Shown here piece after piece: positions 50,183 to 58,368 of a DNA stretch of 64,000 nucleotides; positions within the stretch are counted from its first letter, which is position 1, and the number at the start of each line of letters is the position of its first letter. The stretch comes from JAAUTY01 sp964397305. Its GTDB lineage: Bacteria > Cyanobacteriota > Cyanobacteriia > Cyanobacteriales > Spirulinaceae. The notes beneath the pieces were generated by a model. That model had not been told where the DNA came from. It did not search any database and saw nothing but the letters and a program-made list of their open reading frames with translations. The translations under genes and the position numbers were made by a program. The stretch covers positions 1 through 64,000 of the forward strand of contig CAYNIP010000011.1 of NCBI GenBank assembly GCA_964397305.1, read 5' to 3'.

Positions 50183-52708
50183 CTAGGCATTGGCGGTCAA
50201 GCCTTGTTCCTGATCAATGAAGCCTTGCACTAACTGGCGGTACTCCTGAAGGGAGCGATCCACCCAGTCGCGATCCTCGCTGTTGGCATAGATGTGAACC
50301 AACGGCTCCCCCGCGTCGGGCAAAATCAACACCCAATTATCGTTCTGTCGATTGATAATTTTAACGCCGTCGATCAGCTCTAAGCTCTCCGGCGGGTGAA
50401 TTTCCACTAAGTGCCGCATGAGGGACCCTTTGACCGTCCAAGGGCAGCGCATGGTGTAGGACTTGTGGCAGACCCGAGGCAGTTCAGCCCGGATCTGGGC
50501 GAGGGAGCGCTCCTGCACCGTCAGCATTTCCACAATCCTAGCGATGCAGAACATGGCATCAAACCCCGGGTGCAGTTGCGGGAAGATGAAGCCCATTTCG
50601 CCGCTGCCCCCCAAGACGACCCCCGGGCTCGAGCGAGAGGCCTCCATGAGGGCCGTCGGGTTGGCCTTGGTGCGGATGACCCGGCCATCGTGGCGGCGGG
50701 CGATTTGCTCCACGGCGCTCGAGGTCTGCACCGGTACGACAACGGTACTGCGGGGGTGGGCGGTCATGATCGTGTTCACCATCAGGGCGGTGAGCATTTC
50801 GCCGCGAATCGGCAGGCCCGACTCGTCTACCAGAATGAGCTGCTCGCCGTTGGCCGAGACTTGCACGCCGAAATTGGCTCGGAGGGCTTCGACGACGTGC
50901 CCCAGTTGCACCAGTAGATCTTCGCGCTCGGCATTGGAGACGGCGGTTTGGCTGAGGCTGGCATTCAGCACCACAGCATCACAGCCAAATTTGGCCAGTA
51001 AGCGGGGTAGGATCGCCCCGGATACCGCATAGACATAATCAATCACTACTTTGGCGCGGCTGTTGCGGACAGCCTCCACGTTCAGTTGGCGCTCAAAGCT
51101 GCTGCTGTACATATCCAGCACCTGGGAGGGGTAGCTCATGGTGCCAATTTCGGCAATGGGGACGCGCCGCAGGTCTTCTTTGAAGTAAGCTCCTTCGATC
51201 TTTTTCTCCTTCGCCTTGGAAAGGTTGATGCCTTGGGCGTCAAAAAATTCGATCAGGATGTAATCGGGCCGGTTGGGGTGCAGGCGGACGTGGAGCCCTC
51301 CGGCCACGGAGAGGGTGGGGATCACGGTGCGAGCGATGGGGATCGCGGTCGCCTCCAAGTTTTGCAGGTGAACGCCCGTGGACATCAGCCCCGCGATCAG
51401 GGAGCGGCTGACCATGCGGGAGATCGCTCGCTGGTCCCGAGAGACGGCGATCGAGGAGCCGGGACGGAGGGTGGAGCCAAAGGCTGCCCCGAGCTTGACG
51501 GCAAATTCGGGCGTGATGTCGATGTTGGCAATGCCAGACACGCCCTGCTGGCCAAAAAGATTGCGTTGAGCCGTGTTACCCCAGATCAAGTTGATATTCA
51601 GAATCGCCCCGGACTCGATTTTTTTACTCGGCCAGACGCGCACCCCAGGACTGATTTGGGCTTCTTCGCCGACCGTTGATAGGGAGCCGACGACAGCCCC
51701 TTCCAGGATGTGGGCGCGGCGGTCAACGCGAGTGCCGCGTGAGATCACGCAGGCCCGTAGGTGAGCTTCTTCGCCGATGATTGCGCCGTTGGCAATGATC
51801 GGTCGCTTGAGGTCAGCGTCAGCACCGACCGTAATGTTATCACCGAGGACGGTCCCGGCTTCAAGACAAACGCGCGGGCCGATGCGGCAATTGTGGCCGA
51901 TCAGGACGGGCCGCTCGATTTTGGCGCTGGGATCGATGTAGGTATTTTGTCCAATCCAGAGGCTGGGCGATCGCTCGTTGTAGGCATAGTCTAGTTTGAG
52001 CTTCCGGTCTAGGCAGTCATAGTGGGCTTGCCGGTAGGCTTCTAGGTGGCCGACATCGCACCAGTAGCCCTCGGCGACGTAGCCAAACATGGGTTCCCCG
52101 CGTTCGAGCAGCAGGGGGAAGAGATCCTTGGAAAAATCGGACTCTTCATCGGCGGGGAGGTAGTCGAGCACTTCGGGCTCGAGGATGTAGGTTCCTGTGT
52201 TGACGGTATCGGAGAAAATCTCGCTGGTTGATGGTTTTTCCAAAAAACGGGTGATGCGTTGGTCGGCATCCGTAATCACAACGCCAAACTCGATGGGGTT
52301 GGGGACCCGGGTGAGGACGAGGGTGGCTTTGGAGCCTTTCTCACGGTGGAAGGCGATCGCCGCCTGTAAGTCAAAGTCCGTGAGGCTATCACCGCTGATC
52401 ACCAGGAAGGTTTCGTCGAGTAATTCCGCAATATTTTTCACGCAACCGGCGGTGCCCAAGGGCTGATCTTCTTCCACGGCATAGGTCATCTGCACGCCAA
52501 AATCGCTGCCATCCTGGAAGTAATCCCGCATGACATCAGGTAGGTAATGCAGCGTGGCAATGACCTCATAGATTTGGTTGCGCTTGAGTAGGTTGATAAT
52601 GTGTTCCGCGATGGGCCGATTCAGAATCGTCACCATCGGCTTGGGTAGATCACAGGTCAACGGACGCAAGCGAGTGCCAGACCCCCCTGCCATCAGCACT
52701 GCGCGCAT
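50183..52708 (-). CDS. NDP-sugar nucleotidyltransferase fused to a mutase-like domain
   Basis: 841 aa. Residues 1-235 are a nucleotidyltransferase (MRAVLMAGGSGTRLRPLT, FLVISGDSLTDFD); 250-370 a left-handed beta helix with hexapeptides; 380-841 a phosphomannomutase-like region. In the last part the catalytic TASHNP is replaced (HVRLHPNRPDY) and the metal loop DxDxDR reads SANGEQLIL, so mutase activity is doubtful. The first domain may make GDP-mannose or dTDP/UDP-glucose for glycans. The start at 52708 is favoured over a TTG 27 bp earlier. Confidence 0.9.
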   Translation of the reverse strand: MRAVLMAGGSGTRLRPLTCDLPKPMVTILNRPIAEHIINLLKRNQIYEVIATLHYLPDVMRDYFQDGSDFGVQMTYAVEEDQPLGTAGCVKNIAELLDETFLVISGDSLTDFDLQAAIAFHREKGSKATLVLTRVPNPIEFGVVITDADQRITRFLEKPSTSEIFSDTVNTGTYILEPEVLDYLPADEESDFSKDLFPLLLERGEPMFGYVAEGYWCDVGHLEAYRQAHYDCLDRKLKLDYAYNERSPSLWIGQNTYIDPSAKIERPVLIGHNCRIGPRVCLEAGTVLGDNITVGADADLKRPIIANGAIIGEEAHLRACVISRGTRVDRRAHILEGAVVGSLSTVGEEAQISPGVRVWPSKKIESGAILNINLIWGNTAQRNLFGQQGVSGIANIDITPEFAVKLGAAFGSTLRPGSSIAVSRDQRAISRMVSRSLIAGLMSTGVHLQNLEATAIPIARTVIPTLSVAGGLHVRLHPNRPDYILIEFFDAQGINLSKAKEKKIEGAYFKEDLRRVPIAEIGTMSYPSQVLDMYSSSFERQLNVEAVRNSRAKVVIDYVYAVSGAILPRLLAKFGCDAVVLNASLSQTAVSNAEREDLLVQLGHVVEALRANFGVQVSANGEQLILVDESGLPIRGEMLTALMVNTIMTAHPRSTVVVPVQTSSAVEQIARRHDGRVIRTKANPTALMEASRSSPGVVLGGSGEMGFIFPQLHPGFDAMFCIARIVEMLTVQERSLAQIRAELPRVCHKSYTMRCPWTVKGSLMRHLVEIHPPESLELIDGVKIINRQNDNWVLILPDAGEPLVHIYANSEDRDWVDRSLQEYRQLVQGFIDQEQGLTANA

Positions 52709-52997
52709 GAGCTTACTCCTTGGGTTTATCTGCACAGAATCCAGAGCTGTTTCACGCTCCTAGGGCGTCGCTTCCGCCTCAGAACGCTAGGGAATGCTCT
52801 GGGACAGCGGTGGCAGCGGTGGCGATCGCCCCCCTTGCTCCAGAATTCCCCTACCGAGTTGAGGAGCGTGAATCTAACGTCTATTCTACCACTGCTCTTT
52901 AGTGCGGCTCAGGAGTCCTGAGGGCTGGCGGCGGCGGCCGTTTCACGCTCAATCTAGGGGGCAGCGGCATCCCTGCCCTTGGAAAGGCTGAGGCGAA

Positions 52998-53067
52998 GCG
53001 GGCAGCGGGAATCGAACCCGCACGATCAGCTTGGAAGGCTGAAGTTCTACCACTAAACTATGCCCGC
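52998..53067 (-). tRNA. tRNA-Gly (anticodon UCC)
   Basis: On the minus strand the cloverleaf is complete: acceptor stem GCGGGCA/TGCCCGC, D arm TTTAGTGGTAGAA, anticodon stem TCAGC/GCTGA with loop CTTCCAA (anticodon TCC), and T arm GCGGG TTCGAAT CCCGC. No CCA is encoded. Length is 70 bases. Confidence 0.97.
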
Positions 53068-53095
53068 AAGGCAGTTTTTAGCTTAGCACAGTTTC

Positions 53096-54145
53096 TTAGC
53101 CCCCGAGGGCACTGGCCTTGAACCGCAAGATATAGTCCTGAACCACGGGCTCCCCCTCCATCTGCGTCGGCGTGAAGCGCCAGCTACTGATGATGCGCTC
53201 GGCCAATTGGCCGGCCTGCTGCGGGGAGGCTTGGCCTTGGAGCACTTGGGCTGTTTCTGGGAACACCCGAGGCTGGCCCTCCCGATTGATCGCCACCACG
53301 ACCTCCACCACGAGATCACTGCTGAGGGTCAACCCCAAAGGCGCAAAGTAGTTGATAGCCTCCAATTGCACGGGGCTGGACTGCCAACGAGCCAGTTGGG
53401 TCGGCACATCGCGGCTCGAATCGCTGAGGCGGGGTTCCCCCACGAGGGTGGCGACAAAACGACTACTCCCTGGAGCCGGTGGGCCGTCGCTGGACGACCC
53501 ACTGCCACCGCTGCCGGCCCTGGGAGCGTCAGCCGTCTCCTCCGGGACGGTCCTAGCCGGGGGAGCCGGATTGGTGGGCGGAGCCGGATTGGTGGGCGGA
53601 GCCGGATTGGTGGGTGGAGCCGGATTGGTGGGTGGAGCCGGATTGGTGGGTGGAGCCGGAGTGGTGGGTGGAGCCGGAGTGGTGGGTGGAGCCGGATTGG
53701 TGGGTGGAGCCGGATTGGTGGGCGGGATTGCGCTCCTTGGGGGGACGGGCGATCGCCCCGTTCCCGGCGGTGTTTCCGGCGCTGACGGAGCCGAGGCCAA
53801 GGCTTGGGGAGAGGCGGCGGTTGGGTTTGGGGGACTGACGGGGTTGGCCGGAGGTGACGGGACGGGGGTTGTCGTTGGCAACGCTGGCGGGGAGGATGCC
53901 CCACTGGGAGCGGCAGCGGGGCTGGGGGAAGCCGGTTCCCCGGCCGTGACGATGATCGCCTCGATCGGGATCGGCCCGGAGCCTAGGCTTGGCTCCCCTT
54001 CCTGAGCGATCAGCCTCGCCCGCAACCCGTGGAGGATGAGGAGGTGCAACATTAGGGAGGTGGCGGCGGCCCAGAGCCAAAGACCCTTGGGGTCCCGATG
54101 CTGCGGTGGGTTGAGGGGGGCGATCGCCGGTGCTGGGACAGTCAT
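53096..54145 (-). CDS. TonB-like energy transducer protein
   Basis: 349 aa. A membrane helix near residues 22-40 (WLWAAATSLMLHLLILHG) is followed by about 190 residues of Pro/Ala/Ser-rich periplasmic linker, with nine units of PPTNPA/PPTTPA at about 141-194, and a C-terminal TonB-type domain (SSDLVVEVVVAINREGQPRV, ISSWRFTPTQMEGEPVVQDY). TonB couples ExbBD proton force to outer-membrane receptors; ExbB/ExbD are not here. The linker length probably varies through the DNA minisatellite. Confidence 0.85.
   Translation of the reverse strand: MTVPAPAIAPLNPPQHRDPKGLWLWAAATSLMLHLLILHGLRARLIAQEGEPSLGSGPIPIEAIIVTAGEPASPSPAAAPSGASSPPALPTTTPVPSPPANPVSPPNPTAASPQALASAPSAPETPPGTGRSPVPPRSAIPPTNPAPPTNPAPPTTPAPPTTPAPPTNPAPPTNPAPPTNPAPPTNPAPPTNPAPPARTVPEETADAPRAGSGGSGSSSDGPPAPGSSRFVATLVGEPRLSDSSRDVPTQLARWQSSPVQLEAINYFAPLGLTLSSDLVVEVVVAINREGQPRVFPETAQVLQGQASPQQAGQLAERIISSWRFTPTQMEGEPVVQDYILRFKASALGG
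53565..53726. repeat. 18-bp minisatellite in the TonB-like gene
   Basis: Nine in-frame units of 18 bp, consensus GCCGGATTGGTGGGTGGA on the plus strand, with variants T/C at the GG(T/C)GGA position and G for T in two units (giving Thr instead of Asn). Encodes (PPTNPA)n in the periplasmic linker. Copy number should vary between strains. Confidence 0.9.
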
Positions 54146-54460
54146 GGTAGCGCAGACGGTAGGTAGAGTCTTCCCTGATCCTGCCAGCCGCAGGGGAGCT
54201 TTTTCAGGATAACGGCCGCTAGATGGCCCTGGGGTCTGTCGTGCATCACCCCCGTGAGATCCTTGCCAGCGCTTGGTTCAATTCCGGCTCGCCCTCTGTC
54301 GAGGGAGGGGGCCAACGGTCGAGGGATCGCGCTACACTGACAAGTCGTGCTCGGGTCTGAATCTCCGGTTTGCTGTGCGCGGACTGGTAGAAGGGCATAA
54401 AATGAGCGAGAATGACTAGGACTTATTGGGATGTTTGTGGCGATCGCTGAGGAGTAGGGC
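54146..54460. other. Divergent gap TonB-like gene / PBP gene
   Basis: 315 bp, no supported gene. An AT-rich CATAAAAT at about 54396-54403 is a possible -10 region for the PBP gene, and GAGGAG precedes its GTG start. No repeat of the dispersed families. Confidence 0.45.
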
Positions 54461-56959
54461 GTGTCGAAGTTCATCCAGAAACAACAGAACCAACCGAACC
54501 CCGCCAAGCCGTCGTCAGCGCCAGCCAGCAACGGCTCACGGCAGACGGTGGACAAGGGAGTGAAGGGTTCAGCCCTGCCCACGGCTCAACGCCAAGCGCC
54601 GCCTACGGCTCCAGCGCCGAAGGCACGTCGGCCGCGATCGCCCCAGCGCAAACCCCTCTACCGTCGGCCCTCCCTCTGGCTGGCCCTCCTGCTCGCGGCG
54701 GGTTTGGGGACCGCCAGCGCCTATGCCTACACGATTTGGCAGCAGGTAGAAGCCGAGCTGCCCGAGTCCGTGGACGAACTGTCCACCTACACCCGCGAAG
54801 GCACGATGACCGTGCAAGCGGCCGATGGTACGACGCTGCAAGAAATCGGCCCGGTCACGCACGAGCAACTTCAAATTACCGAAGTCCCCAATCTAGTCGT
54901 CCAAGCCTTTATCGCTAGTGAAGATCGGCGCTTCCTCGAACATAGCGGGGTTGATTTCCAAGGCATCCTGCGGGCGGCCTTGGTGAACCTCCGCTCTGGC
55001 AATGTGGTCGAAGGGGGGAGCACAATTACGCAACAGGTGAGCCGCGTGGTCTTCCTGGATCAGGAGCGCGCCCTGACCCGCAAGCTCAAGGAAATGCGGA
55101 TCGCCCGGAAAGTTGAGCAGCAATTTGACAAAGAGGAAATTCTGGAGCGCTACCTCAACTTGGTCTACCTCGGCTCCGGAGCCTACGGGGTCGGCGATGC
55201 GGCCTGGGTCTACTTTGGCAAACCGGTCCAGGAACTCACGCTGACGGAAGCAGCGCTCCTGGCGGGCATTGCCCCCGCTCCCAGCCTTTATTCGCCGTTG
55301 GAAAATGAAGCCGCTGCGAAGGTGCAGCGCGATCGCGTCCTGCGCCGCATGGAAGTCGAGGGCTACATCAGCGCCGGTCAGGCGGCCTTGGCCACGGCCG
55401 AGCCGATCCGGCTCGATCCCCGCCAACCGAAGCGCCTCAACCGCAAAGTCCCCTACTTCACGGACTACATCCAAAAGGAATTGCCCAAGTACCTCTCGCC
55501 AGAGATGCTGCAACAGGGCGGCCTGACGATTGAGACGACTCTAGACCCCAAGTGGCAGGAAGCCGCTGAGGATGCGGTGGCGAAGGCGGCGGCCTATTAC
55601 GGCGGCTCCCAAGGCTTCCAGCAAGCGGCCCTAGTCGCCGTGGACCCGCGCACCGGCGGGATCAAGGCGATGGTCGGTGGCAAGGACTACTTCGACGAAG
55701 CCAACAACGGTCAGTTCAACCGCACCACCCAAGCGAAGCGACAACCCGGCTCGACCTTCAAAACCTTTGTTTACGCCACCGCTATGGCGGCGGGCTTTTC
55801 CCCCTACAAACAGTTGCGGGATGCCCCCTTGGTTGTCGATGGCTACGAGCCCACCAATTACGATAAAAAGTATCGTGGTGAGGTCTCGCTCCAAGAGGCT
55901 CTGACCTACTCGGCGAATATCCCGGCGGTACGCACCCTCATCGATGTGGGCTGGAACCCGGTGATCGAAGTCGCGAAGAAGATGGGCATCCAGTCAGAAT
56001 TGAAGCCCACCTATTCCCTAGCCCTCGGGGCTTCGGAAGTGACCTTGCTGGAGCTGACCAGCGCCTATGGAACCTTGGCAAACGCCGGGAAGCATGTCGC
56101 GCCTCACGGGATTGCCCGGATTCGCGATCGCGCTGGCAACATCGTCTATGAAGCGGAAACCACCGCAGAACAAGCCCTCGATCCGGAATCAGCCGCGATC
56201 ATCACCTGGATGCTCCAATCGGTGGTGACAACTGGCACGGGAACCAATGCCCAACTGGATCGCCCCGTAGCGGGGAAAACGGGAACCTCTGATGGCTTCC
56301 GCGACCTTTGGTTTGTGGGCTATGTGCCCCAACTGGTGGCGGGGGTCTGGCTGGGTAATGATGACAACACGCCGACACGCGGCGCAAGCAGTACGGCGGC
56401 AATGGTGTGGAAAGAATTCATGCAGCGGGTGACAGAAACGCTCCCCTCAGCCGACTTCCCGGCGCGACCGGACAACTTGACGAATCGCGAGCCGACGATT
56501 GAGCCGGAGCCCCTCGAGCCGAAGAGTAGCTACTACAAGTCGATCCCCATTGAAGAAGCGGCGGCGCCGGCTCGCACCGCTCCCAGCCGTACCACCGCTG
56601 CGCGCTCCGAAGACAGCAGCAGCGAAGAACCGAGTGCAGCGGCGCCAGCGAGTAGTGCCGCCGCGTCTCCGAGCCCGGCTGCCCCCGCTACTCCCCCTCG
56701 CAGTAGCCAGGGCACGATTCAGCGGCCCAGCCGCCCGAGCACCCCCGCGTCGCGCCCGGCTCCTCAGCCCGCCGCCCGCCCAGCGCCGCCGCCCGCCCGG
56801 CCCCCAGCCCCCGCTCCCCAGCCCGCCGCCCGCCCAGCCGTGACGGCTCCCGCTCCCCCCGCTCCCCCCCCGGACTTCAAGAGTCCGGCTCCGGCTCCGG
56901 CTCCCGCGCCAGCTCCTGCGGTGGTCAAGCCCCCGAAGGATGAAGGGGGAGCGGAGTAG
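54461..56959 (+). CDS. Class A penicillin-binding protein (PBP1A-type)
   Basis: 832 aa with a GTG start. Cytosolic Pro-rich N-terminus, anchor helix 71-90, GT51 glycosyltransferase with catalytic EDRRF (Glu154), GGSTITQQ and RKLKEM, then a transpeptidase with SxxK at Ser431 (PGSTFK), SAN at 484-486 and KTGTS at 606-610. The C-terminal 150 residues are a Pro/Ala/Ser-rich tail. It polymerises and crosslinks peptidoglycan in the periplasm. It is upstream of trmB by 24 bp. Confidence 0.95.
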   Translation: MSKFIQKQQNQPNPAKPSSAPASNGSRQTVDKGVKGSALPTAQRQAPPTAPAPKARRPRSPQRKPLYRRPSLWLALLLAAGLGTASAYAYTIWQQVEAELPESVDELSTYTREGTMTVQAADGTTLQEIGPVTHEQLQITEVPNLVVQAFIASEDRRFLEHSGVDFQGILRAALVNLRSGNVVEGGSTITQQVSRVVFLDQERALTRKLKEMRIARKVEQQFDKEEILERYLNLVYLGSGAYGVGDAAWVYFGKPVQELTLTEAALLAGIAPAPSLYSPLENEAAAKVQRDRVLRRMEVEGYISAGQAALATAEPIRLDPRQPKRLNRKVPYFTDYIQKELPKYLSPEMLQQGGLTIETTLDPKWQEAAEDAVAKAAAYYGGSQGFQQAALVAVDPRTGGIKAMVGGKDYFDEANNGQFNRTTQAKRQPGSTFKTFVYATAMAAGFSPYKQLRDAPLVVDGYEPTNYDKKYRGEVSLQEALTYSANIPAVRTLIDVGWNPVIEVAKKMGIQSELKPTYSLALGASEVTLLELTSAYGTLANAGKHVAPHGIARIRDRAGNIVYEAETTAEQALDPESAAIITWMLQSVVTTGTGTNAQLDRPVAGKTGTSDGFRDLWFVGYVPQLVAGVWLGNDDNTPTRGASSTAAMVWKEFMQRVTETLPSADFPARPDNLTNREPTIEPEPLEPKSSYYKSIPIEEAAAPARTAPSRTTAARSEDSSSEEPSAAAPASSAAASPSPAAPATPPRSSQGTIQRPSRPSTPASRPAPQPAARPAPPPARPPAPAPQPAARPAVTAPAPPAPPPDFKSPAPAPAPAPAPAVVKPPKDEGGAE

Positions 56960-56983
56960 ATCTGATCCTTTAGTAGAGCACCG

Positions 56984-57619
56984 TTGGCACGAGTCCGCGT
57001 CCGTCAACACGTTAATCCCTTGAGCCGCAAGTACCAGCGACCCGTGGTTTGCCCGGACTGGTCTCTGGTGTACGCGGCGCCTCACCGCCCCCTGCACCTG
57101 GATTTGGGCTGTGCTCGGGGCAGTTTTTTGCTGGCCCTCGCTCAGCAGCAGCCTGAGCGCAATTACCTCGGCCTGGAAATTCGCGAGCCCCTCGTGGTGG
57201 AAGCCAATGAACGCCGTCGCGCCCTGGGCCTGACGAACCTCTACTACCACTTCTGTAACGTCAATATCGATTTGCCCCGGCTGCTGGCCTCTCTGCCGGC
57301 GGGAGTGCTTGACCGTGTGACGATCCAGTTTCCAGATCCCTGGTTCAAGCAGCGGCATGGGAAGCGGCGACTGGTACAACCGTCGCTGGTCCAGGCTTTA
57401 GCCACAGTTCTGCCGGCCGGGGGCCGGGTGCTTTTGCAGTCTGATGTGCTGGCGGTGGCCCTGGAGATGCGCGATCGCTTTCTCGCCCAGCCCGCTTTCC
57501 AGCTCACCCACCCGGAGCCCTGGCTCGCCACCAACCCCCTGCCAGTGCCCACGGAGCGGGAGGTCGCTACCTTGGCGAAGGGAGCCCCTGTCTACCGTTG
57601 TCAGCTCGTGCGCGGCTGA
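56984..57619 (+). CDS. trmB: tRNA (guanine46-N7)-methyltransferase
   Basis: 211 aa with a TTG start; the N-terminus ARVRVRQHVNPLSRKYQ matches cyanobacterial TrmB exactly in style, which supports this start. SAM fold: LHLDLGCARGSFLLALA, NYLGLEIREPLV, and VTIQFPDPWFKQRHGKRR with the target-binding Asp-Pro-Trp. It modifies G46 in the variable loop of tRNAs. It follows the PBP gene closely and is convergent with the MobA-like gene. Confidence 0.95.
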   Translation: MARVRVRQHVNPLSRKYQRPVVCPDWSLVYAAPHRPLHLDLGCARGSFLLALAQQQPERNYLGLEIREPLVVEANERRRALGLTNLYYHFCNVNIDLPRLLASLPAGVLDRVTIQFPDPWFKQRHGKRRLVQPSLVQALATVLPAGGRVLLQSDVLAVALEMRDRFLAQPAFQLTHPEPWLATNPLPVPTEREVATLAKGAPVYRCQLVRG

Positions 57620-57623
57620 AGGT

Positions 57624-58214
57624 CTAGCAGAACTCAGCGAGGCGATCGCGCCAGTGTCGATAGTCTTCAGGAGTATTCAAGTCACAGAGCACCAGCGACT
57701 GCTCCCAGGGAACCGGGACTAAGGCAGCGGCCTGCTGCCGGACCACCTGTCGTAAGCCCTGAGCTGCTTCGGTGAGCCCCGCCAACTCAGCCCGCAAGGC
57801 GGCACTGATCAGGAGGGGATGTCCCAGGCGATGGCGATAACGAGGAGCCACGAGGGCGGCTCCGGTCACCGCTTGCCAGGCAAGCAAGGCTTGATACACC
57901 GAGGCTGGGCGCGGCTGATCGACGGCGACGATGGTGAGTGTCGTGAAGTCGGCTGGTAATGCGGTGAGGCCGGCACGGATGGAACTGGTCTTGCCCCGCT
58001 CGGGCTGGGGGTTGCACACGATCCTGGCCGGAGCGACATCCGCCGGGATTGGCTGCCCGGCGCCTCGCACTACGAAGGGCTGTATCCCAGCCGCCGCCAT
58101 CTGGGCTACCTGGTAGGACAGCAGGGTTGTCTCCCCCCAAGGCAAACTGGCCTTGTCCCGGCCCATGCGCGTTGAAGCGCCAGCCGCTAGAATTAAGCCC
58201 GTGTGGTTTGCCAT
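57624..58214 (-). CDS. MobA-like NTP transferase (molybdenum cofactor cytidylyl/guanylyltransferase type)
   Basis: 196 aa from ATG 58214. TGLILAAGASTRMGRDKASL is the nucleotide-binding start, followed by SSIRAGL, IVAVDQPRP (metal Asp) and GHPLLIS. This is the MocA/YgfJ branch, transferring CMP or GMP to molybdopterin. No other Moco gene is nearby. The first 16 codons of the longer open frame are rejected as leader. Confidence 0.85.
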   Translation of the reverse strand: MANHTGLILAAGASTRMGRDKASLPWGETTLLSYQVAQMAAAGIQPFVVRGAGQPIPADVAPARIVCNPQPERGKTSSIRAGLTALPADFTTLTIVAVDQPRPASVYQALLAWQAVTGAALVAPRYRHRLGHPLLISAALRAELAGLTEAAQGLRQVVRQQAAALVPVPWEQSLVLCDLNTPEDYRHWRDRLAEFC

Positions 58215-58368
58215 CGTGAGCGATAATGAGGTCCATCTAGGAGCGCTCAACGATTTTTTCATACTACCGACCGGCGGAATCGCCGCGCTGCACGAATTTT
58301 TTACAACCGTAGACTGGCGATCGCTAGAAGAGTCGATGTAGCATAGCCGGTAAGCGAGTTACCCCTGA

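Noticed and set aside
53565..53726. CRISPR-like tandem array
   Set aside because: Units are 18 bp without spacers and encode a regular PPTNPA stretch in a gene; it is a minisatellite.
56447..57379. 310-codon frame on the minus strand across the PBP tail and trmB
   Set aside because: Arg/Gly-rich translation without domains, antisense to two clear genes; a product of the GC-rich composition.
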